Source: Cyclobacteriaceae bacterium
Lineage (GTDB): Bacteria > Bacteroidota > Bacteroidia > Cytophagales > Cyclobacteriaceae
NCBI GenBank assembly: GCA_030589835.1
Contig: JAUUZS010000042.1
Location: 1-13,556, forward strand
Length of the DNA stretch: 13,556 nt
Direction of reading: 5' to 3'
Part shown: piece after piece, positions 7,856 to 13,556 of the stretch
Layout of the letters: every line of letters begins with the position of its first letter
How positions within the stretch are numbered: the stretch's first letter is position 1
Translations under genes and position numbers: made by a program
The notes under the pieces: generated by a model
What the model was told of the DNA's origin: nothing
What the model saw: only the letters and a program-made list of their open reading frames with translations
Databases searched by the model: none

Positions 7856-7891
7856 AAGAGCAGCATTTGGTCAATATTTGCTGCTTTTTTT
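7856..7891 (+). terminator. Rho-independent terminator of the atp operon
   Basis: AGCAGCA (7859-7865) pairs with TGCTGCT (7879-7885) around a 13-base loop. Three weaker pairs can extend the stem outward (7856-7858 with 7886-7888), and the 3' arm runs into seven consecutive T residues (7885-7891). It starts about 20 bases after the atpG stop. The T-tract ends only 4 bases before the Nudix ATG at 7896. Confidence 0.8.
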
Positions 7892-7895
7892 GTCT

Positions 7896-8444
7896 ATGGA
7901 CAGAAGCGCATTAATTCAGAGCCTGGGCAAATATCATACATTATTTGACGAGGAAAAGGTGTTTATCCCCAGGTTCAAATCCCTATTAAGCAACTTTCCC
8001 GCTTGCTATGGACGATCCTTGCTGACCGGGCACATAACGGCCTCTGCATGGATCATTGATGAACAAGGAGGTTCAGCATTGCTGGTGCATCATAAAAAAT
8101 TGAATCGCTGGCTTCAGCCTGGCGGACATGCAGATGGAGATGAGGATGTGCTGGCTGTTGCCTTCAAAGAAGCTCGTGAAGAAACGGGATTGACCTCATT
8201 GAAATTGGCTGAAGAAAATATCTTTGATATTGACATCCATTTAATTCCCAGACATGGGGAAATTCAGGCTCATTTTCATCACGATATCCGTTTTTTATTC
8301 GTCGCCGAAAAAACTGAGGAATATGTAATCAGCAATGAATCGAATGAATTGAAGTGGATACCTATGGATAAATTAAATCTATTTACAGGAAATAATAATT
8401 CGATACGCAGAATGGCTTCAAAGACAAATTGGATGTTTAGCTAA
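7896..8444 (+). CDS. Nudix family hydrolase
   Basis: This is predicted to hydrolyse a nucleoside diphosphate linked to another moiety; the substrate cannot be read from sequence. The 182-residue protein has an N-terminal helical segment (about 1-45) and then a Nudix fold. The Nudix box is at about residues 77-99, GHADGDEDVLAVAFKEAREE then TGL. It matches G-x5-E-x7-R-E-U-x-E-E-x-G-U except that the first Arg is Lys (K91); the metal-binding Glu residues are intact. The ATG at 7896 is the only credible start: the next Met lies beyond the Nudix box, and the in-frame TTG at 7878 lies inside the atp terminator. No Shine-Dalgarno is visible, and the terminator ends 4 bases upstream, so expression may depend on readthrough or an upstream internal promoter. 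Substrates such as ADP-ribose or NADH are guesses only. Confidence 0.88.
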   Translation: MDRSALIQSLGKYHTLFDEEKVFIPRFKSLLSNFPACYGRSLLTGHITASAWIIDEQGGSALLVHHKKLNRWLQPGGHADGDEDVLAVAFKEAREETGLTSLKLAEENIFDIDIHLIPRHGEIQAHFHHDIRFLFVAEKTEEYVISNESNELKWIPMDKLNLFTGNNNSIRRMASKTNWMFS

Positions 8445-8456
8445 GCGTATTATTTC

Positions 8457-8464
8457 TACATTTG
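8457..8464 (+). promoter_or_regulatory. Candidate minus-7 promoter element (TACATTTG) for the small lipoprotein
   Basis: TACATTTG is an exact match to the Bacteroidota minus-7 consensus TAnnTTTG. It begins 13 bases after the Nudix stop. The start of the lipoprotein gene at 8532 is about 68 bases downstream, leaving a leader of about 60 bases. A partial minus-33-like GTTTAG lies at 8435-8440, inside the Nudix 3' end, at slightly short spacing. This suggests the lipoprotein gene has its own promoter. Confidence 0.45.
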
Positions 8465-8531
8465 AAGGCTTTTAAATGCCAAACGCAGATAATAATATAT
8501 TGAGGAATCGTTAATTAATCAAAACAAAATA

Positions 8532-8954
8532 ATGAAGCAATCCCATTTTTTCAAACTAGCTCTACCCTTGTTATCCTTCCTGATATTTTCATTCTATGGA
8601 TGTGACGTTAAAAATAGCAGGGAAAAGGAAATTATTGGTGAGTGGAATGCGTATTGGGAAACTGAAGCCGATAAAAGCATGCCCATGCAAAACGGGGACA
8701 TGCTCACAATGGATGGCCGGATAACCTTTATGGATGATGGAAAGGTAGAGATCATAGCCTATGGCTATGAAGGGTGCATTTTTTCCAACGACACACTGTC
8801 TAATATCCTCAATTGGAAGCTTGACGATAAGGTGCTCCGATTGATTGACAATGGCGATGACAATGGGCTTCCCTATACGATAAATAAATTTAGCAACCAG
8901 GAGCTTATACTCACTTTACTGGAAGACATCAATTTGACCTTGCGTAGGAACTGA
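8532..8954 (+). CDS. Small lipocalin-like lipoprotein of unknown function
   Basis: The protein has 140 residues. A lipoprotein signal covers residues 1-23 (basic start, hydrophobic core LALPLLSFLIFSF) with lipobox FYGC and the lipidated Cys at 24. The mature part begins with IIGEWNAYWE and contains RITFMDDGKVEII, a Trp-containing strand (LNWKLDDKVLRLID) and a final strand LILTLLEDINLTLRRN. This series of short beta-strands with GxW near the start and an F-x-x-D-G turn resembles the lipocalin-like lipoproteins common in Bacteroidota. No binding function can be assigned. No acidic cluster of the kind that directs lipoproteins to the cell surface follows the Cys, so a periplasm-facing location is more likely. 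The stop codon ends at 8954, directly next to the stop of the convergent aldo/keto reductase gene. Confidence 0.75.
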   Translation: MKQSHFFKLALPLLSFLIFSFYGCDVKNSREKEIIGEWNAYWETEADKSMPMQNGDMLTMDGRITFMDDGKVEIIAYGYEGCIFSNDTLSNILNWKLDDKVLRLIDNGDDNGLPYTINKFSNQELILTLLEDINLTLRRN

Positions 8955-9968
8955 TCAACTAATCCTTTTGTAGTATTCAACTTTTTCTGCTGCCAAGTCG
9001 CTTACCTTGGAGATTAATTTTGATCTCTCAGCTTCATTAAAGCTACTGAATTTTTTTGCCAGTTTTATCTTTTCCTTGATAAGTTCCTCGTTTTCCGCAC
9101 CCGTAATCAAAACACTTACCGGTAAGGACCAAACAAAATACAAAGCTTCCTTAATCGATAATCGATCTGGAATAGCTGGGCTATCGGTTTCCCACTGTAC
9201 TTTATCCAAGCGCTGTTTCTTTCCAAAAAATCTTCCGTCAGACAAGGTTTTCATTGCTAAAATTCCGAGATTCTGTTCCAAAGCTTTGGGTAACACCGAA
9301 TTTATAAAGTGATCCTGGCCGGCATCAATCACATTGATGGGCATCTGAACGGTTTCAAAAAATGGATTGTCTGTAGTGCTTTCGAGCACCCTCAAATGAG
9401 CCTTGGGATTTCTATGCCCTGTGAAACCAACATGCCTCACTTTTCCCTCTTCTTTAGCCTTCATAACGACATCAAACACCCCATTTTCTATGCGGCGGTC
9501 AACATCTTTCGGATCCGTCACAGAGTGAACCTGCCAAAGATCAAGGTAGTCAGTATTCATTCGCTTCAGAGACGCGTCGAGGTGTTTTTGCATGGTAGCC
9601 GCATCCTTTGAAGTAGATTTGGTCATCAAGAATATTTCTTCGCGGTATGTTGGGGTGAGGTATTTTCCATAACGAATCTCACTGGTATGTGGCCCATACG
9701 ATTCGGCGGTATCAAAAAATCTGATTCCTCCTTCTATGGCTGCCTCAATAACTGCCTGAGCATCCTTTTCGGTGGTCCAGCCTACGTGATACCCACCGAC
9801 TCCGAGCATGGTGACATTTACTCCGGTTTTTCCTAATTTGCGCAAAGGAAGTATTGAACCCCATTTATCTGATGATGCGCTTTTACCAAAGGAGATATTT
9901 TGAAAGGGAACCATTACTCCGGCAGTTAAGCCCGTCATTTTTTTAAGGAATTGCCTTCTCTTTTCCAT
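8955..9968 (-). CDS. Tat-exported aldo/keto reductase
   Basis: Aldo/keto reductases reduce carbonyl groups or oxidise alcohols with NAD(P)H. The 337-residue protein has the catalytic tetrad D86, Y91, K117 and H148 in FDTAESYG, LMTKST and WQVHSV. Residues 3-11 (KRRQFLKKM) followed by a moderately hydrophobic stretch (TGLTAGVMVPFQNIS) match a twin-arginine signal, so export as a folded, cofactor-bound enzyme is predicted. The catalytic domain starts around residue 41 (PLRKLGKTGVNVTMLGVGG). The C-terminal part contains VSVLITGAENEELIKEKI, the likely cofactor-binding region. The 99-bp gap to the upstream GH3 gene makes co-transcription uncertain. The physiological substrate is unknown. Confidence 0.9.
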   Translation of the reverse strand: MEKRRQFLKKMTGLTAGVMVPFQNISFGKSASSDKWGSILPLRKLGKTGVNVTMLGVGGYHVGWTTEKDAQAVIEAAIEGGIRFFDTAESYGPHTSEIRYGKYLTPTYREEIFLMTKSTSKDAATMQKHLDASLKRMNTDYLDLWQVHSVTDPKDVDRRIENGVFDVVMKAKEEGKVRHVGFTGHRNPKAHLRVLESTTDNPFFETVQMPINVIDAGQDHFINSVLPKALEQNLGILAMKTLSDGRFFGKKQRLDKVQWETDSPAIPDRLSIKEALYFVWSLPVSVLITGAENEELIKEKIKLAKKFSSFNEAERSKLISKVSDLAAEKVEYYKRIS

Positions 9969-10067
9969 AGTGTGATCATTAAGGTGGTTGCAATTATGCG
10001 ATGTGAAAATTACTAAAAATACATGGTATAAACCTTATCATTAATAAGAATTCAATAAACATCTTGT

Positions 10068-11588
10068 TCATTCATTCATCAACTCAATGATATCGTCGAT
10101 ATAATCCCTGTTATTGGATAATCTTGGTACCTTATGCTGGCCCCCGAGTTTACCTCTTTTTTTCATCCATTTATAGAATGTACCAGGTTTTGCAAAATGA
10201 ACGACAGGAGCCTCCAAGGCAATACTTTTGTATCGTTTAGCTTCATAGTCAGAATTGGATTCTTTTAGGGAGTTGTCAAGAATTTCGACAAACAATTCTT
10301 TATTGCTTGGAAATTCACTGAATTCGATAATCCATTCGTGGCCTCCTTTTTTGTCGGTATCGATATATCTTGGCCCGGCAGTGTAGTCACCGATAATGGC
10401 GCTGGTTTCCTTACTGGCTTTTATTATGGCCTGCTCTGCATTTTCAACAATCAACTCTTCGCCAAAAGCATTGATAAAATGTTTCGTACGTCCGGAAATT
10501 CGTATTCTATAAGGTTCAAGGCAGGTAAATTTCACGGTATCCCCAATCATATACCTCCACAATCCTGCGTTGGTAGATATGACCAGGGCGTAGTTTTTAT
10601 TTAGCTCGACATCTTCCAATCCAATCGTTACGGGGTGCGGTTCATGAATATGTTCTATGGGGATAAATTCATAAAAAATACCATAATCCAGCATTAAGAG
10701 CAGATCGCTAGAATGATGCTGATCCTGAATGGCAAAAAATCCTTCTGAGGCAGTATAGGTTTCCAGGTAATTCATTTTGGGGTCTGGCGCAAGTTTTTTT
10801 AGTATGGCTTTGTAAGGCTCAAATGCTACTGCTCCGTGAATAAAGACCTCAAGATTTGGCCAAACCTCATGAATATGCTTTTTGCCGGTGATGCTCAGTA
10901 TTTTTTGTAATAATAAAATAGTCCACGTGGGTACGCCGGATATGTTTGTCACATTCTCCTCAATAGTCGTTTTGGCCATTTTATCAATTTTTTCTTCCCA
11001 TTCACTCATCAGGGCAATTTCCAATTTCGGCGTTCTGGCAAGCTCGGCCCAAAATGGCAGATTGGACATGATCACGGCAGAAACATCACCAAAATATGAA
11101 TTGGATTTAGAATCAAATTGATTGATTTGCTGGCTTCCACCTATTGCCAACCCTTTTCCGGTAAACATCCTGGAATCGGGATGCGTGTTGAAATAAATCG
11201 ACAGCATATCTTTGCCACCTTTCAAATGACAATCTTCCAAAGCCTCTTGAGAAACCGGAATGAATTTGCTTTTGGCGTTGGTGGTACCCGATGATTTGGC
11301 AAACCATTTAATTTCAGATGGCCAAAGAATATTTTGCTGGCCATTCAACAATTTTTCTATATAAGGATATATGCTTTCGTAGGTGTATATCGGAACACGG
11401 CGTTTAAACTCATCGACATTTTTGATGTCCTTAAAGCCAAATTCTTTACCAAAATCAGTTTTTTTAGCTGTTTTCAAGAGCTGGGTAAACAATTCTTTCT
11501 GAACTTCCATTGGATATTTCAAAAACAAGTCAATGTCATGAATGCGCTTCTTCATCACCCAACTTATTATCGAATTGATTATTTCCAT
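10068..11588 (-). CDS. GH3 family (auxin-responsive-promoter-type) adenylate-forming enzyme
   Basis: GH3 proteins belong to the acyl-adenylate-forming superfamily; plant members link hormone acids to amino acids through an AMP intermediate. This 506-residue protein shows the three ATP/AMP-binding motifs in order: KSSGTTNAKSK (98-108), YTASEG (278-283) and LWRYMIGD (343-350). The hinge region ISGRTKHFINAFGEEL and the C-terminal subdomain follow to the end. Residues 4-64 contain a helical N-terminus typical of the family (LLKTAKKTDFGKEFGF). The name reflects plant history; there is no reason to infer auxin signalling. The acid and acceptor substrates are unknown. The gene lies 101 bases downstream of lptB on the same strand, which could mean an operon with recJ-lptB. 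Confidence 0.93.
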   Translation of the reverse strand: MEIINSIISWVMKKRIHDIDLFLKYPMEVQKELFTQLLKTAKKTDFGKEFGFKDIKNVDEFKRRVPIYTYESIYPYIEKLLNGQQNILWPSEIKWFAKSSGTTNAKSKFIPVSQEALEDCHLKGGKDMLSIYFNTHPDSRMFTGKGLAIGGSQQINQFDSKSNSYFGDVSAVIMSNLPFWAELARTPKLEIALMSEWEEKIDKMAKTTIEENVTNISGVPTWTILLLQKILSITGKKHIHEVWPNLEVFIHGAVAFEPYKAILKKLAPDPKMNYLETYTASEGFFAIQDQHHSSDLLLMLDYGIFYEFIPIEHIHEPHPVTIGLEDVELNKNYALVISTNAGLWRYMIGDTVKFTCLEPYRIRISGRTKHFINAFGEELIVENAEQAIIKASKETSAIIGDYTAGPRYIDTDKKGGHEWIIEFSEFPSNKELFVEILDNSLKESNSDYEAKRYKSIALEAPVVHFAKPGTFYKWMKKRGKLGGQHKVPRLSNNRDYIDDIIELMNE

Positions 11589-11689
11589 CGGTTATTCTTT
11601 AGTTAACTCAGCCCCATTTGGCAAAATAAAATTATGCTCGTATACTTTCCTTTCTAAAAATTCCCGTAAAGGCAGGTTTATTTAAAAAA

Positions 11690-12421
11690 TCAAATTTTTC
11701 TCTTTAATTCAAAATGTTTTCCAAGATATACCCTTCTTACTTGTTCATCTGATGCGAGCTCTTCGGCTGTGCCGTCTTTGAGGAGCTTACCTTCAAACAT
11801 CAGATACGCCCGATCGGTAATCGATAGGGTTTCGTTTACGTTGTGGTCAGTAATGAGAATACCAATATTTTTTTCCTTCAGCCGGGCTACAATTGTTTGA
11901 ATTTCTTCTACAGCTATAGGGTCGACGCCGGCAAATGGCTCATCCAATAACACAAATAATGGATCTACTGCCAAAGCCCTGGCTATTTCTGTTCTTCGTC
12001 TTTCGCCTCCCGATAATACCCTTCCGAGATTTTTTCTTACGTGACCCAGACCAAATTCTTCGATGAGTATTTCTGCTTTTTTCTTTTGTTCCTGTTTTGA
12101 AAGTTTTGTCATTTGCAAAACCGCCATTAAATTTTCTTCCACTGTCAGGGAGCGAAATATAGATGCTTCCTGAGCCAAATATCCAAGTCCTTTTTTAGCT
12201 CGCTTGTACATTGGGAGTGAGGTGATGTTTTCCTTTTCCAAAAATATCTTGCCATCGTTTGGCTTGATGAGCCCGACAATCATGTAGAACGTCGTGGTTT
12301 TGCCCGCTCCATTCGGGCCTAATAACCCTACAATTTCACCTTGATTAACTTCAACAGAAACGTTGTTTACAACAGTCCGTCCTTTATATATTTTTACTAA
12401 TCCTTCAGAACTAAGCTTCAT
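11690..12421 (-). CDS. lptB: LPS export ABC transporter ATP-binding protein LptB
   Basis: LptB is the cytoplasmic ATPase that, with LptF and LptG, pulls lipopolysaccharide from the inner membrane into the Lpt bridge. The 243-residue protein has every ABC motif: Walker [10 protein letters not shown] (35-43), Q-loop LAQE (Q84), signature LSGGE (136-140), Walker B LFVLLDE (155-161, D160 and E161) and the H-loop TDHN (H193). The family-specific segments [17 protein letters not shown] and [16 protein letters not shown] distinguish LptB from amino-acid transporter ATPases. The gene starts 5 bases after the recJ stop, so the two are almost certainly co-transcribed. The LptFG permease genes are not in this window. 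Confidence 0.96.
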   Translation of the reverse strand: MKLSSEGLVKIYKGRTVVNNVSVEVNQGEIVGLLGPNGAGKTTTFYMIVGLIKPNDGKIFLEKENITSLPMYKRAKKGLGYLAQEASIFRSLTVEENLMAVLQMTKLSKQEQKKKAEILIEEFGLGHVRKNLGRVLSGGERRRTEIARALAVDPLFVLLDEPFAGVDPIAVEEIQTIVARLKEKNIGILITDHNVNETLSITDRAYLMFEGKLLKDGTAEELASDEQVRRVYLGKHFELKRKI

Positions 12422-12426
12422 ATTTC

Positions 12427-13556
12427 TTATTCGAACTTAATGTCTTTAACCCTTAGCTGAAGGGTTTTATTCCCCAAATAATTATTTTCTTCTATATAAT
12501 ATGCCATACTAAAGCGCATTCCACTGGCAACTAAATCATAATACTCGGCATGACCGAATCCGATTGCTTCCATCGCTTCCTCTTCATCATATTGTTTGAC
12601 AAAAAATTTAAGGTGTTGTTTTTTCATTATAATCGGCCTTCCCGAGACATGTAATTGATGTGATACAAAAATCGGTTGCCTATTACCAGGGCCAAAGGGT
12701 TCCATTTGCTCCAATACATTATTCAATTTGAAATTGATAACTTTTAAATCAATTTCGCTGTCTATTGCAATAAGTGGTGTCAATTGATCTTCAGTAATTT
12801 TTTCTGACACAATCTGCTCAAACTTTTCCTTAAAGGCATCTACTTTGTCAATATCCATTGTCAGGCCGGCAGCATACATATGGCCGCCAAATTGCTCAAG
12901 CAACTCAGAACATTCTGATATCGCGGCATAAATATCAAATCCTTCAACGGAACGCGCCGACCCGGTTGCTTTTCCATTTGATTCGGTGAGAATAATAGTT
13001 GGCCGGTAATATTTTTCGATACATCTCGAGGCTACAATGCCAATCACTCCTTTATGCCAGTCCTCTTTAAAAAGGACCGTCGATTTATGATCTTCACCTT
13101 CTTCTGTCCGGCCAATCATTTCTATTGCTTCGGAGGTGATGGTGCTGTCAAAAGTTCTGCGTGCTAAATTTTTCACATCAATACTTTCGGCAAGTGCCTC
13201 AATGGTTTTATGATTATCTGCGAGCAACAAGTCAACCGAACCTTTGGCATGATCAATTCTGCCGGAGGCATTTATCCGCGGGCCGATGCCAAAAACGATG
13301 CTGGAAATATTTATTTGATTTCGAATTCCCGCCAGCTTGATCAGGGCCTCTAAGCCGAGCATTGGATTTTCGTTGAGTTTTTTTAATCCGTAATAGGCAA
13401 GCACGCGATTTTCTCCAGTAATCGGTACAATATCTGCGGCGATGCTTACGGCAACAAGATCAATATAATCGAAAAGCAAGTCCGGATCATAGCCAAATTT
13501 TATGCAAAAAGCCTGTATAAGTTTAAACCCCACCCCACATCCTGAAAGCTCTTTAT
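12427..13556 (-). CDS. recJ: Single-stranded-DNA exonuclease RecJ (partial, N-terminus beyond right edge)
   Basis: RecJ degrades single-stranded DNA 5' to 3' in recombination and mismatch repair. The frame is open to the right edge; the visible 376 residues are the C-terminal two thirds of a roughly 570-residue family. At the edge it reads [16 protein letters not shown], the segment just after the DHH catalytic motif, so the N-terminal metal-binding motifs lie outside the window. Seen further on are [15 protein letters not shown], the DHHA1 segment [19 protein letters not shown], the nucleic-acid-contacting [10 protein letters not shown] and the GGHMYAAG motif. A C-terminal OB-like region ([10 protein letters not shown] and following) completes it. 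A GTG at 13531-13533 in the frame is an internal Val codon, not the start. Confidence 0.95.
   Translation of the reverse strand, partial: KELSGCGVGFKLIQAFCIKFGYDPDLLFDYIDLVAVSIAADIVPITGENRVLAYYGLKKLNENPMLGLEALIKLAGIRNQINISSIVFGIGPRINASGRIDHAKGSVDLLLADNHKTIEALAESIDVKNLARRTFDSTITSEAIEMIGRTEEGEDHKSTVLFKEDWHKGVIGIVASRCIEKYYRPTIILTESNGKATGSARSVEGFDIYAAISECSELLEQFGGHMYAAGLTMDIDKVDAFKEKFEQIVSEKITEDQLTPLIAIDSEIDLKVINFKLNNVLEQMEPFGPGNRQPIFVSHQLHVSGRPIIMKKQHLKFFVKQYDEEEAMEAIGFGHAEYYDLVASGMRFSMAYYIEENNYLGNKTLQLRVKDIKFE

Noticed and set aside
9007..9611. Two plus-strand open frames opposite the aldo/keto reductase
   Set aside because: They are antisense shadows of a gene with an intact catalytic tetrad, and have no domain or start signal of their own.
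10009..10045. Weak AT-rich inverted repeat (CTTAT/ATAAG) after the GH3 gene and a near-match minus-7 element (TATTTTTA) for the reductase
   Set aside because: The stem is only 5 bp and AT-rich without a T-run, and the promoter match has one mismatch and no minus-33 partner.
10068..11588. Plant-like auxin hormone function for the GH3 gene
   Set aside because: The name is inherited from plant genes; motifs show only the enzyme class and nothing in the window suggests auxin metabolism.
11589..11689. Promoter or terminator between lptB and GH3
   Set aside because: Only a one-mismatch minus-7 (TTATTTTG) and a weak A/T hairpin over the lptB stop are visible; neither is convincing.

Overview
This AT-rich window looks like chromosomal DNA from a member of the Bacteroidota, most likely a Cytophagales-type bacterium. 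Four things point that way. The F-type ATP synthase operon carries a small AtpZ-like gene and a DUF6168-like membrane gene ahead of atpB, and it ends after atpG with no atpD or atpC. A PorW/SprE-type TPR lipoprotein gene of the type IX secretion/gliding group lies next to the operon. Shine-Dalgarno sites are mostly missing. An exact TAnnTTTG-type minus-7 promoter element is present. The family assignments come from reading the translations; no database search was run.

Layout from left to right. Positions 1-837 (minus) hold the N-terminal part of the PorW/SprE-like lipoprotein. Divergent from it is a tight plus-strand run: a membrane-anchored M23 peptidase (905-1807), a bactofilin (1820-2266), AtpZ (2205-2450), a four-helix membrane protein (2447-2854), then atpB, atpE, atpF, atpH, atpA and atpG (2847-7835). 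An 11-bp perfect hairpin separates atpE from atpF. A rho-independent terminator at about 7856-7891 closes the operon. Next come a Nudix hydrolase (7896-8444) and a small lipocalin-like lipoprotein (8532-8954). That lipoprotein gene meets a minus-strand Tat-type aldo/keto reductase (8955-9968) tail to tail with no spacer. The rest is a minus-strand block: a GH3-family adenylate-forming enzyme (10068-11588), lptB (11690-12421) and the C-terminal two thirds of recJ (12427 to the right edge).

The left block links cell-envelope morphogenesis (bactofilin scaffold plus cell-wall peptidase) with the proton-translocating motor. The motor locus encodes a, c, b, delta, alpha and gamma, but the catalytic beta subunit and epsilon must lie elsewhere. 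The right block is housekeeping (LPS export ATPase, recombination exonuclease) together with a GH3 enzyme of unknown bacterial role.

I did not find a mobile element, CRISPR array, tRNA, rRNA or defence system, and most genes are ordinary members of known families. The features most worth a second look are the His-rich, signal-peptide-bearing extension of subunit a with its exchanged His/Glu pair, the atpE/atpF hairpin, the terminator that stops 4 bp before the Nudix start codon, and the coupling of bactofilin and M23 genes to the ATP synthase operon.
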